Shown piece after piece: positions 18,616 to 28,480 of a DNA stretch of 57,223 nt. The notes under the pieces were generated by a model that was not told where the DNA came from, did not search any database, and worked only from the letters and a program-made list of their open reading frames with translations. The position numbers were made by a program, and so were the translations under genes. Origin of the DNA: Paracoccaceae bacterium (GTDB lineage Bacteria > Pseudomonadota > Alphaproteobacteria > Rhodobacterales > Rhodobacteraceae); contig JAFIEC010000251.1 of NCBI GenBank assembly GCA_020832725.1, forward strand, positions 1 through 57,223, read 5' to 3'. Each line of letters begins with the position of its first letter. Positions within the stretch are counted from its first letter, which is position 1.

Positions 18616-20250
18616 ATGACCACCCCGACGCAGCATCTCGACCCGCGCATGCCCTCGCCCGAGGAATGCGTCCTGCCCGCCATCCTTGCCCGCCACGCCG
18701 ACCAGACCCCCGAGCGCACCTTCGCCATCTTCGCCGATGGCGAGGAATGGTCCTATGCCCGGATGCGGACAGAGGCCCTCGCCCTTGCCGCCGGGCTGGC
18801 GGGGCAGGGGGTCGGGCAGGGCGACAAGGTGCTGATCTGGCTGCCCAACGGCAAGGCCGCCCTGCGCGCCTGGTTCGGGACCAATCACCTTGGCGCGGTC
18901 TCGGTGGCCATCAACACCGCCTATCGGGGCACGCTGCTGGAGCATGTGGTCGTCAATTCCGATGCCGAGCTGGCGATCTGTCACCCCGACCTTGTTGCCC
19001 GCCTGCTGGAGACCGGAAGCCGCGGGCGCTTGCGTGTGGTCGCCACCGCACCCGAACAGGCGGCGGCCCTCGAGGCTGATTTCGCGGCCCATGGCATCAC
19101 GCTTGTCCCTTTCGCGGCGCTGGAGGGGGATCCGGCCACGGTCACGGTGCCCGCGCTTTCGCCCTGGGATACCCAGTCGATCTGCTACACCTCCGGCACC
19201 ACAGGCCCCTCCAAGGGCGTCCTTTCGTCCTATCTGCATCTGTGCACCATGGGCCGCAACTGCACCGACGAGGTGACACCCGAGGACCGCTTCCTCATCA
19301 ACCTGCCGCTGTTTCATGTGGGCGGCACGCTCTACACCATGGGGGCGTTGTCGCGAGGTGCGTCCATCGCCGTCATGGACCGTTTCGAAACCGCCAGCTT
19401 CTTTCGGGTCTGTGCCGATCTGGGGGCCACGCAATGCCTGTTGCTGGGGGCGATGGCGGGGTTCCTGCTGCGATCGGGACCGCTCGAGGCCGAGGACCGG
19501 CACAGCCTGCGCTATGTCTATGTCATCCCGCTGTCAGAGGATCCGCGCGCACTCAAGGCGCGGTTCGGCTTTGACTGCTCGACCCTGTTCAACATGTCCG
19601 AGATTTCCGCGCCCATCCGGGCCGGCACCAACCCCGAGACACTTGGCGCCGCAGGCAGGCTGCGGCCCGGCTACGACGCCCGGATCGTGGACGAGAACGA
19701 TTGCGAGCTGCCCCGTGGCACGCCCGGAGAGCTTGTTCTGCGTGCCGACATGCCCTGGGCGCTGTCGCATGGCTATTACAAGATGCCGGAGGCCACGGCC
19801 CGGGCCTGGCGCAATGGCTGGTTTCACACCGGAGACATGTTCCGCCAGGACGAAAGCGGCCAGTTCTTCTTTGTCGATCGCGCCAAGGACGCCATTCGGC
19901 GCCGGGGCGAGAACATATCCTCCTTCGAGGTGGAGGCCGAGGTGGTCGCCCATCCCGACATCCTTGAATGCGCCGTGGTGGGTGTGCCCTCCGAGCATTC
20001 GGAAGAGGACGTTCTGGCCGTAGTGGTTCCCCGTGCTGGTGCGGCGATCGACCCGGCTGCGCTGGTGCAGTTCCTGGCGGGGCGGATGGCCCATTTCATG
20101 GTGCCGCGCTACGTGCGCGTGATCGACGCCCTGCCGAAGACGCCGACGGCCAAGGTGGAAAAGCATGTGCTGCGCAGCGCGGGCATCACCCCTGAGACCT
20201 GGGACCGGGAGGCCCACGGCCTCGTGCTGCGCGCCCAGCGCCTGGCATGA
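18616..20250 (+). CDS. AMP-dependent acyl-CoA synthetase/ligase (CaiC-like)
   Basis: YTSGTTGPSKGVLSSY, GWFHTGDMFRQDESGQFFFVDRAKD, RRRGENISSFEVE, PKTPTAKVEKHVLR. Confidence 0.92.
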   Translation: MTTPTQHLDPRMPSPEECVLPAILARHADQTPERTFAIFADGEEWSYARMRTEALALAAGLAGQGVGQGDKVLIWLPNGKAALRAWFGTNHLGAVSVAINTAYRGTLLEHVVVNSDAELAICHPDLVARLLETGSRGRLRVVATAPEQAAALEADFAAHGITLVPFAALEGDPATVTVPALSPWDTQSICYTSGTTGPSKGVLSSYLHLCTMGRNCTDEVTPEDRFLINLPLFHVGGTLYTMGALSRGASIAVMDRFETASFFRVCADLGATQCLLLGAMAGFLLRSGPLEAEDRHSLRYVYVIPLSEDPRALKARFGFDCSTLFNMSEISAPIRAGTNPETLGAAGRLRPGYDARIVDENDCELPRGTPGELVLRADMPWALSHGYYKMPEATARAWRNGWFHTGDMFRQDESGQFFFVDRAKDAIRRRGENISSFEVEAEVVAHPDILECAVVGVPSEHSEEDVLAVVVPRAGAAIDPAALVQFLAGRMAHFMVPRYVRVIDALPKTPTAKVEKHVLRSAGITPETWDREAHGLVLRAQRLA

Positions 20251-21164
20251 GTGTCGCCACCGCCTATTATGGCGGCCACGCCCCCGACGTGGTGATCCCG
20301 ATCCGCACCGCGGGCCTGGGCGCGCGGTTTGGCCGCTACCGGACCGAGATGAGCCTGCGCCGGGTGATGGCCTATGCTGCGGGCATCGGCGCGGACGACG
20401 ACCTCTATCTTGACGATACGCTGCCCGGGGGGCTGGTGGCGCCGCTGGGCATCACCTGCGCGACCGACTGGCAGTTGTTCATCACGCCCGACTGGCTGCA
20501 GGCTGTCGGCCGGAATCGCGACAATCTGTTCAACCACCTGGTCCACGGCTCCCAGGTGACCGAGTTCCACCGCCCCGTCCGGCCCGGCGATCTGCTGCAG
20601 ATCGAGGGGCATATCGTCGAGATGCGAAACACCGGCGCGGGCGCGGTGGTCACCGCGCGCATCGATACGCAGGATGCCAAGACGGGCGATCCAGTCGCCA
20701 CCGGCTGGTTTGCCTCGCTCTATCGCGAAACCCCGCTGGACGGGCAGGACGGGCGCGTCGAGCCGGTCCCGGCGCTGCATGATGCGCCCGCGCCGGAAGC
20801 GCTTGCGGGTACCATCGCGCTGCCTGTCCCGCGCACGCAGGCGCATCACTATACCGAATGCGCCGACATCTGGAATCCGATCCATACCGAACGCGGTTTT
20901 GCGCGGGCCTCGGGCCTGCCGGATATCATCCTGCACGGCACCTGCACCTGGGCCATGACCCTCCAGAGGCTGGCGGCGCTGCACCGCCCCGGTTCCACCC
21001 GTCCCTTTCGCCGATTTGGTGCGCGCTTTTCGGGCTACCTGGTGCCGGGGCAGGAGGCGCGGATCCTGCACGGACGCCCGAAAGAAGGGCGCATCCCCTT
21101 TGCCGTTCAGGCCGCTGACGGCAGGCTTGCGCTCTCCCACGGTTTTGCCGAGCTGGCCCCATGA
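20247..21164 (+). CDS. MaoC-like (hotdog) dehydratase family protein
   Basis: HHYTECADIWNPIHTERGFARASGLPDIILHGTCTWA; 4-bp overlap with the ligase. Confidence 0.8.
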   Translation: MSVATAYYGGHAPDVVIPIRTAGLGARFGRYRTEMSLRRVMAYAAGIGADDDLYLDDTLPGGLVAPLGITCATDWQLFITPDWLQAVGRNRDNLFNHLVHGSQVTEFHRPVRPGDLLQIEGHIVEMRNTGAGAVVTARIDTQDAKTGDPVATGWFASLYRETPLDGQDGRVEPVPALHDAPAPEALAGTIALPVPRTQAHHYTECADIWNPIHTERGFARASGLPDIILHGTCTWAMTLQRLAALHRPGSTRPFRRFGARFSGYLVPGQEARILHGRPKEGRIPFAVQAADGRLALSHGFAELAP

Positions 21165-22054
21165 ACGCCACCCCGGAAGATCCCGCTCCTGTCTGGCTCG
21201 AGGTCGCGCTCAACGGCCCCTGGGGCCGCGATCGTCAGCCGCTCCTGCCACTCAGCGTGGCCGAGATCGTCGCCGAGGGCGTGGCCTGCGCCAAGGCCGG
21301 GGCCGCCATCATTCATGTCCACTCACGCGACCCGGAAACCGGTGTCCAGCGGGATGATGCGGATCTCTATGCCGCCATCATCGAGGGGATCCGCGGACAG
21401 GTCGAGTGCATTGTCTATCCCACTCTGCCGCTGGCAGGCGCGGCGGGCCATGCGGCAGGCGACACGGTCGCGGCACGGTTTGCCGCCGTGGAGGGCCTGG
21501 CCGCGCGCGGCCTTCTGGAATGGACGGTTGTCGATCCCGGTTCGGTCAATTTCCTGCATCGTGACGGGGTCGCGGAGGGCGATGACGGTTTCCTCTACCG
21601 CAATCCGGGCGATCACATCCGGGCGGGCCTCGATGTCGCGCGGCGGGCGGGGGCGGTGCCATCCTTCGCCATCTACGAGCCGGGCTTCACCCGCGCCGGG
21701 GCAGCGCTTGCCGGGGCGCTGGGCACGCGGGAGCCCGTCTATCGCTTCATGTTCACCGACGGGTTTCACTGGGGCTTTCCTGCGCGTGACTGGGCGCTCG
21801 ATGCGCATCTGCGCCTGTTGGAGGAGATCGCGCCGGGCGCGCCATGGATGGTGGCGGGGCTGGATGTCGACATCCTTCCGCTGGCGGCAACGGCCATCGC
21901 GCGCGGTGGACACCTGCGCGTGGGGCTGGAGGATGCGCCGTTCGGCACCCGCTTGCCCAACATCGCCTGGGTGGAGCGCGGCCTTGCCGCGATCGAGGCG
22001 GCGGGGCGCCGCCCCGCCACACCCGGGGAGGTGCGCGCGGCCTGGCAAGGGTGA
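21161..22054 (+). CDS. BKACE family beta-keto acid cleavage enzyme (DUF849)
   Basis: IIHVHSRDPETGVQRDDADLY...PTLPLAG...HLRVGLEDAPFGTRLPN; 4-bp overlap with the MaoC-like gene. Confidence 0.87.
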   Translation: MNATPEDPAPVWLEVALNGPWGRDRQPLLPLSVAEIVAEGVACAKAGAAIIHVHSRDPETGVQRDDADLYAAIIEGIRGQVECIVYPTLPLAGAAGHAAGDTVAARFAAVEGLAARGLLEWTVVDPGSVNFLHRDGVAEGDDGFLYRNPGDHIRAGLDVARRAGAVPSFAIYEPGFTRAGAALAGALGTREPVYRFMFTDGFHWGFPARDWALDAHLRLLEEIAPGAPWMVAGLDVDILPLAATAIARGGHLRVGLEDAPFGTRLPNIAWVERGLAAIEAAGRRPATPGEVRAAWQG

Positions 22055-22103
22055 CGGGTCGGTCACCCGCCCCGTGAGGCCGGCGAACAGGACAAGGCGC
22101 GGC

Positions 22104-22781
22104 CTAGAACCCTTCGTCCAGCGAGCCGCGGACGAATTCCTCGACGTAATCCATGAGACGGCTCGCCGCCGTATCGGCCCCTGCCTCGTCTCCTGCCACG
22201 ATCGCCTCGGCCACCTCGGCGTGATGATGCGCGGCGCGCACGAGATCGAGCCCGGTCTTGACCCGGGCGTACCAGAACCGTCGTGAGCGGGTCTGCAGCA
22301 GGGCCAGCGCCTCGGTTGCGTGGGGGTTGCGCGCGGCATCGCAGACGGCGCGGTTGAACTCTGCGTCAAGGCGCATGAATTCCGTTCCGTCGACTTCTTC
22401 GCCCACGGCGCGCATACCCGAGGCAATGACGCTCAGCGCCGCGATCTCTTCGTGCTGTCGGCGGCGGGCGGCGCGACCGGCGACGAGACGCTCCAGCGGG
22501 CGGCGCACTTCGAGGGCCAGCAATTCGCCGCGCGGGTTCATCTCGGTTACCCAGATCCCGCGCCGGGGCTGAATCTCCAGCAGACCGTCCCGTTCCAGCA
22601 GCTTGAGTGCCTCGCGAACGGGCGTGCGTCCGATACCGACGCGCGCGCACAATTCCGCCTCGCGGATCAGGCTGCCCGGCCGAAGGGCCAGCGTAGTCAG
22701 CATCTCCTCCAGACGCGCATAGGCCAGACTCGCAAGGCTGCCCGCGCGGGTTTCGGGAATCGGGGGAATGGCGTGCTTCAT
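22104..22781 (-). CDS. GntR family regulator (FadR/FCD type)
   Basis: LRPGSLIREAELCARVGIGRTPVREALKLLERDGLLEIQPRRGIWV winged HTH; FCD-like C-terminus. Confidence 0.9.
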   Translation of the reverse strand: MKHAIPPIPETRAGSLASLAYARLEEMLTTLALRPGSLIREAELCARVGIGRTPVREALKLLERDGLLEIQPRRGIWVTEMNPRGELLALEVRRPLERLVAGRAARRRQHEEIAALSVIASGMRAVGEEVDGTEFMRLDAEFNRAVCDAARNPHATEALALLQTRSRRFWYARVKTGLDLVRAAHHHAEVAEAIVAGDEAGADTAASRLMDYVEEFVRGSLDEGF

Positions 22782-22862
22782 GCCAGGATCTGACCAACCG
22801 ACTTCGGGGCGACAGGGCATTGTGCCCCGCCGCCCGGGAATGTCAAACCCGGTAACGCCGCG

Positions 22863-23723
22863 TCAGGCGCGCATCTTGGTCTTGTCGGTGCCCTGGAGGT
22901 AGGTCGCAACCTGCCGGTCCATTGCGGCGGCATGTTCTGCCACAGCGGCGGCATCGGCGTCGGCGCGCGGCGATGTCTCGGGATGAAAGTGCCCGTAATC
23001 GTCGCGACCCCGCACGAGAAGCGCGGAATCCCCTGCGATCTTGGTCTGTTTCACATAGGGGGGGATGTAGCGGACAGCGAGGCCGATACGCCGGTGTCCG
23101 GCCATGTTGGGCCCGGAATCGTGCAGCATGCGGATATGATGAAGCGAGATCTCTCCGGGCTTCAGCACGACATCCACCGTGGCGCTCTCGTCGATATCGA
23201 CCTTGGCAACCTGACCGCGAGACAGCAGGTTGTTGGCATCGTACGTATCTTCGTGCACGATCTGGTCGGAGTGGTGGCTGCCAGGCATGAAGCGCATCGC
23301 CCCGGATTCCACTGTGGCGGGCGTCAGGGCCACCCAGGCGGTGACCACCGCGTCATCGGGATAAAGCCCCCAATAGGTGCTGTCCTGGTGCCAGGACACG
23401 AACGCCGGGCTCCCGGCCTCCTTGACGAAGAGGTTGGTGGTCCAGCACAGGATGTTCGGCCCGATGATGTCCTCGACGGCATCCAGAATGCGCGGATGGC
23501 GCACGATTTCGTCGGCCCATGTATAGAGCAGGTGGGTCTTGTGCCGGTCGTTGCCCTCGATCGGCCCTCGGGCGGCCTCGCAGGCCTCCATCCGGCGCGC
23601 AAGATCAGCGGCGTCCTCTTCCGACATCACCCGAATCGGCAGGTGAAAGCCGTTGCGGCGCCAATTCTCGATATGGGCCGATTCCAGCACCTTTCGCGCG
23701 ATTGCGCCCGTGGGTGCGTTCAT
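22863..23723 (-). CDS. Phytanoyl-CoA dioxygenase family protein
   Basis: WHQDSTYWGLYPDDAVVTAWVALTPAT...GAMRFMPGSHHSD...LHHIRMLHDSGPN; start 23723 chosen for its SD (GGGAGGA). Confidence 0.88.
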   Translation of the reverse strand: MNAPTGAIARKVLESAHIENWRRNGFHLPIRVMSEEDAADLARRMEACEAARGPIEGNDRHKTHLLYTWADEIVRHPRILDAVEDIIGPNILCWTTNLFVKEAGSPAFVSWHQDSTYWGLYPDDAVVTAWVALTPATVESGAMRFMPGSHHSDQIVHEDTYDANNLLSRGQVAKVDIDESATVDVVLKPGEISLHHIRMLHDSGPNMAGHRRIGLAVRYIPPYVKQTKIAGDSALLVRGRDDYGHFHPETSPRADADAAAVAEHAAAMDRQVATYLQGTDKTKMRA

Positions 23724-23881
23724 GATCTCCTCCCTTTCCGCCGCCATGTCCGGGTCCATCCCGGCTGTCGGTTCTGGTACATATATCGCTGATATTTCAG
23801 TTTCAGTCAATCGTTGCGCTGGATCTGACGCCAGGCTGCCGCCTTCGCGTGCCGGGCAAGGTCGCGCGGTCGGGTCCGGGC

Positions 23882-24268
23882 TCAGATCTCGGAGACGGCC
23901 TTGGCCAGCAGATCGCGGACCTCGCCTGCAACGGCGTGCAGGCCCGGGTTATCCACGGCCTGCATCGAGGCGACGGGGTCCACCGCGCTGACCTCTATGC
24001 CGGTCTCGGTCTCGCGCAGGATCACGTTGCAGGGCAGCATCACGCCGACGCGGGGCTCCATCCCGATGGCGTCCCATGCCAATTGCGGATTGCAGGCGCC
24101 CAGGATCCTGTATCCGGGCATCTGGCGATCGAGCTTCTTCTTCATCGTCGCCGAGACATCGATTTCCGTCAGGACACCGAAACCATGTGCGGCAAGGGCC
24201 GCGCGGGTGCGGGTATCGACGGTGTCGAGGTCGGCACCATCTATCAGACGATCAAGGGTGTAGGGCAT
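23882..24268 (-). CDS. DUF302 family protein
   Basis: GFGVLTEIDVSATMKKKLDRQMPGYRILGACNPQLAWDAIGMEPRVGVMLPCNVILRE. Confidence 0.87.
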   Translation of the reverse strand: MPYTLDRLIDGADLDTVDTRTRAALAAHGFGVLTEIDVSATMKKKLDRQMPGYRILGACNPQLAWDAIGMEPRVGVMLPCNVILRETETGIEVSAVDPVASMQAVDNPGLHAVAGEVRDLLAKAVSEI

Positions 24269-24535
24269 GTTGTTTCCTTCTCCGACAGAGGTCAGGCGAT
24301 CTGCCTGTGCTGAAACGGGACTCTGAGGCAGGCACTGACGTCATTCAACCGTTCCTGGGGGCTGTCACCCTGCAGGATGTCGTCTCTTCGGCAGGAAGCG
24401 ATCAGCGCCACGTTCGCGAGCATGAAAGCCGACCGCACTGGCGGGCTGGTGCGGATCGCCACTGCGCGATGCCACCGATGAGGGCCTCGCCCCTGGACAG
24501 GTACGGGATCGGGCGCTGCCGGGCCCAGCAGGGAT

Positions 24536-24961
24536 TCAGTTCCCGATACCGTTCGTACCAAACATGAAGGTCTGCGCGAGAAACAGCACAACCAGCAGGA
24601 TTGCGACGATGGGACCAAGCCCGATCGCCCTGACACCTTGCGGCACGGCGGTTCTTCTCTGACCGCCCTGCCTGCCCGAGGCGCTGGGCAACAGGTCGAC
24701 AAGCCGGGGTATGATCGCGCCCTGGTCGCGGCCCAGAGCCGGGACGTCGCCGAAACGGGTCAGCAGGCTTCCAAGGCGGTTGCGCGCGCCATCGCGTGGC
24801 AGGTCCGACAGCTCGGCGGCCTCGTCCCAGGGGTCGAGCCCGAGGCGTGCGAGGGCCGAGAGGACACTGACGGTGTTGCCGCCACGATCCACTCCGACCG
24901 GCGCGTAAAGGAACCCGTCAAACGGGGTGCCCCTCTGGCCGTATTGCTCCGTTCCGGGCAT
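24536..24961 (-). CDS. Conserved hypothetical protein with single C-terminal TM segment
   Basis: MPGTEQYGQRGTPFDGFLYAPVGVDRGGNTVSVLSALARLGLDPWDEAAELSDLPRD...IGLGPIVAILLVVLFLAQTFMF; AAGGA SD. Confidence 0.6.
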   Translation of the reverse strand: MPGTEQYGQRGTPFDGFLYAPVGVDRGGNTVSVLSALARLGLDPWDEAAELSDLPRDGARNRLGSLLTRFGDVPALGRDQGAIIPRLVDLLPSASGRQGGQRRTAVPQGVRAIGLGPIVAILLVVLFLAQTFMFGTNGIGN

Positions 24962-25511
24962 CAGGATCATCCTTTTCGATGAGTGTTCAGGGATGGCTCG
25001 GTCAACCCGCCGCCCCTGGAGTGGCGGGAGACGGAATCGTCCCAACCCCAGCCACCAGAGACCCCGATACACGACAGTTCCCGCCGTCACCATGATGCAG
25101 ATCAGCGCGCGACCTTCGTTCTGCGCGATCATCGTGGCCGCTCGGCGGTGGCCAGGAACGCAACGGTATCTGGTCCGTGACCATTGATCGCGGGCGGCGG
25201 GGTGACTACCTCATTCGTGATCATGCTGCCACTGCCGTGGCATCGTCCGGGCCCGGCGCGTGGCAGGCGGCGAACGCTGGCGGTCTGCCGCCGTCGTTGC
25301 GCGCGCGCTGACCATCGGGAAGGGCCGTCATGCGAGGATCGGAAATCGGGAAGACAAGCTCATTCGCTGTAGCGCTCAGGGGCCGATCCGGGGACCTGAT
25401 GTCGCGCCTTCCGGCGACCGGGCGGCGTCTGATCGGCTCGATTGCGGGTCGCACCAATGCCCGGGGCGTACAGCGCGCGCGCCCTGGCAGCGCGGAGCCG
25501 CCGAGAGACGA

Positions 25512-27005
25512 ATGACAGAGATGAATACAACCAGAGCTTTCCCCGCAGCACGCACCCGTCTTCGACCGGCGCGGCTGTCTGGTCATGGTCCGGTTTTTCG
25601 GCTTGTGCGCCGTCTGGCCGTGGGTCTGATCCTTCTGGCAGGGATATTGGGACTTGCCGCGCAAGACACCACGCCCCCCGAGCCGGTGATCGTGCTGACC
25701 GCGCAGGGTGCCGTATCGCCCGCCATGTCGGATTACATCCGCCGCAACCTCGACATCGCCGCAGAGCGCGGCAGCCCGCTGGTGGTGCTGAAGCTGGACA
25801 CGCCCGGCGGGCTGGACAGTTCGATGCGCGAGATCATCAAGGCAATCCTCGCCTCACCCGTGCCGGTGGCCACATGGGTGGCGCCGCAGGGTGCCCGGGC
25901 CGCCAGTGCGGGGACCTTCATCCTCTATGCCAGCCACATCGCCGCCATGGCCCCGGCCACCAATCTGGGCGCTGCGACCCCGGTATCCCTGACCGGCCCG
26001 GGCTCCGGTGATGACGGCCAGCGCACGCCCTTGCCCTTTGGTCCTTCGCAGCCGGATGACGGCGATACGGAATCCGCCGACCCCGCCGGCACCCCCGCGC
26101 CCCGGTCCTCGGGCAGTGCCATGGAAGCCAAGGTGATCAACGATGCCGTGGCCTATATCCGCGGCCTTGCGGAACTGCGCGAGCGGAATGCCGACTGGGC
26201 CGAGACGGCAGTGCGGGAGGGCTCCAGCCTCAGTGCCTCGGCAGCCGCAGCCGAGGGCGTGATCGACTTTCTTGCCGCCGACATCAGAGCCCTTCTGGAA
26301 CAGGCCGATGGCCGCAGCGTCACGATGAACGGCGGCCAGCTGACACTGGCCACCGAAGGACTGGCACATGAGGTGATCACCCCGGACTGGCGCACCGCCA
26401 TACTGAGCGTGATCACGAACCCGAATGTGGCGCTGATCCTGATGCTTGTCGGGGTCTATGGCATCATCCTGGAATTCCTGAACCCCGGCGTGCTGGTGCC
26501 GGGTACTGTCGGCGGCATCAGCCTGCTTCTGGGCCTCTATTCCCTCGCATTGCTGCCGATCAGTTATGCGGGGGTGGGTCTGATACTGCTGGGGCTTGCA
26601 TTGATCGTGGCCGAGGCCTTTGCGCCGTCTTTCGGGATTCTGGGGATCGGTGGAACGACGGCGCTTGTGCTGGGTGCCGTGATCCTGATCGACACCGACG
26701 CTCCGGGTTTCGTGGTGTCGGTTCCGATCATCGCGGGCGTGGCCCTGGCGGGGCTGATATCAACGCTGATCGTCGCACGCCTTGCAGCCAGATCCTTTGG
26801 CGCAAGGGTGGTCAGCGGCGGCGAGGGCATGATCGGCAGCCCCGCCACGGTCCAGCAATGGCAGCGGCGCGCGGGGCATGTCTGGGCGCAGGGGGAACGC
26901 TGGCAGGCCAGCGGGCCCGAAGACCTGCGCGAGGGCGAGACCGTGCGCGTCGCGGCGATCAAGGGGCTTGTGCTGCAGGTGGAGCGCGACGGCCCGACGA
27001 CCTGA
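25512..27005 (+). CDS. NfeD family membrane-bound serine protease (ClpP-class)
   Basis: LKLDTPGGLDSSMREIIKAILASPVPVATWVAPQGARAASAGTFILYASHIAAMAPATNLGAATPV; C-terminal NfeD membrane and OB-like region. Confidence 0.92.
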   Translation: MTEMNTTRAFPAARTRLRPARLSGHGPVFRLVRRLAVGLILLAGILGLAAQDTTPPEPVIVLTAQGAVSPAMSDYIRRNLDIAAERGSPLVVLKLDTPGGLDSSMREIIKAILASPVPVATWVAPQGARAASAGTFILYASHIAAMAPATNLGAATPVSLTGPGSGDDGQRTPLPFGPSQPDDGDTESADPAGTPAPRSSGSAMEAKVINDAVAYIRGLAELRERNADWAETAVREGSSLSASAAAAEGVIDFLAADIRALLEQADGRSVTMNGGQLTLATEGLAHEVITPDWRTAILSVITNPNVALILMLVGVYGIILEFLNPGVLVPGTVGGISLLLGLYSLALLPISYAGVGLILLGLALIVAEAFAPSFGILGIGGTTALVLGAVILIDTDAPGFVVSVPIIAGVALAGLISTLIVARLAARSFGARVVSGGEGMIGSPATVQQWQRRAGHVWAQGERWQASGPEDLREGETVRVAAIKGLVLQVERDGPTT

Positions 27006-27035
27006 AACAAGGCCCTCAAGGGGCAGGAGGACGAC

Positions 27036-27812
27036 ATGGATTTTCTGTTCGATTTCGGATTCTACGGTGTGCTGGCCGTCTTTGTCCTGGCGCTGCTGGC
27101 ATCGGCCATCAAGATCCTTCGGGAATACGAGCGCGCGGTGGTGTTCACCCTGGGCCGCTTCACCGGGGTCAAGGGTCCGGGCCTGATCATCGTGATCCCC
27201 GGCATCCAGCAGGTCGTGCGCGTGGACATGCGGGTCAAGGTGCTGGACGTGCCCAGCCAGGACGTGATCAGCCGCGACAATGTCTCGGTACGGGTCAACG
27301 CCGTGATCTACTTCCGCGTCCTCGACGCCGAACGCGCCACCATCCAGGTCGAGAACTTCATGCAGGCAACCAGCGAGCTGGCGCAGACAACGCTGCGCTC
27401 GGTGCTGGGCAAGCATGAACTCGACGAGATGCTCTCCGAGCGGGATACGCTGAACAGGGACATCCAGGAATTGCTGGACGCGCAGACCGATACCTGGGGC
27501 ATCAAGGTCTCGAATGTCGAGATCAAGCATGTGGATGTGACAGAGACGATGATCCGCGCGATCGCCCGTCAGGCCGAGGCCGAACGCGAGCGCCGCGCCA
27601 AGGTCATCAATGCCGAGGGCGAGGCGCAGGCCGCCGAAAAACTGCTGGAAGCCGCGCAGATCATGTCCCGCGATCCCGGGGCGATGCAACTGCGCTATCT
27701 CAGCTCGCTGAACGTGATCGCCGCCGAGAAGAATTCGACCATCATCTTCCCGTTTCCGATGGAGCTCGCCGGCCTGATCCCGGGCATGAAGGTTGTCGCT
27801 CCGAAGGATTGA
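27036..27812 (+). CDS. SPFH domain / slipin family protein
   Basis: REYERAVVFTLGRFTGVKGPGLIIVIPGIQQVVRVDMRVKVLDVPSQDVISRDNVSVRVNAVIYFRV; partner of nfeD. Confidence 0.95.
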   Translation: MDFLFDFGFYGVLAVFVLALLASAIKILREYERAVVFTLGRFTGVKGPGLIIVIPGIQQVVRVDMRVKVLDVPSQDVISRDNVSVRVNAVIYFRVLDAERATIQVENFMQATSELAQTTLRSVLGKHELDEMLSERDTLNRDIQELLDAQTDTWGIKVSNVEIKHVDVTETMIRAIARQAEAERERRAKVINAEGEAQAAEKLLEAAQIMSRDPGAMQLRYLSSLNVIAAEKNSTIIFPFPMELAGLIPGMKVVAPKD

Positions 27813-28261
27813 GCCCGCAGCCGCAATGGCTCGGGAGCGTCGAGGCCCATCGGAGGCCCTTGCGCCGCACCCGCATGGCAGGTGGCGCGATGTCTGCCAG
27901 TGCCCAGCCGGTGTGCCTTCCGTCATGAGAGGGTCGCAATGTGCGGCTCCGGTCCCCATATGAAGGCAAGGCTGATGTCGCCGCGCCTTCATCCGCTCGC
28001 CAGCCCGTCTTCCCTTGTCGGATGACCTTTCTGCAAGGGCAGGAGGCTGACGTGCCAATCCGGAGGCGCAACACAGCCCGAACAGACGGCAAGGCCCTTG
28101 CTGACCCTGCCTGCCGGGGCTGCCGAGAGTCGGGACGTGTTCGCAGGACATGATCTCTCCCGCCCGGGCGCTTTGGTCGGGGACGACATACAGTTTCAGA
28201 AACCGATCCGGCGCTCTGTCAGCGATCTGGCGCGGCTGATCGAACGCGAGGAGCGGAATTG

Positions 28262-28465
28262 ATGACCGATGAAAACGTGGCTCTTTTGCCGGCTGTGCCG
28301 GCGCGCGGCGACACGTCGGCACAGCGGCATTGCCTGTGCTGCAAGGCCGTGTTCCCGAGCGAGGGGTTCGGCGAACGCATCTGCAAGCGATGCAAGTCAC
28401 AAGCTGCCTGGAAATCCGCGATCTCGTCCGGTCATGGCGCAAGCCGCCGCCGCTCGGCCAGATGA
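28262..28465 (+). CDS. Small zinc-ribbon-like protein
   Basis: HCLCCKAVFPSEGFGERICKRCKSQAAWKS, two CxxC pairs. Confidence 0.6.
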   Translation: MTDENVALLPAVPARGDTSAQRHCLCCKAVFPSEGFGERICKRCKSQAAWKSAISSGHGASRRRSAR

Positions 28466-28480
28466 TCAGGGCCGCATGAC

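Noticed and set aside
17645-18619. 324-aa plus-strand ORF overlapping the PanB-like gene
   Set aside because: Out-of-frame Arg/Gly-rich translation; the 17718-18611 frame has clear PanB-family motifs.
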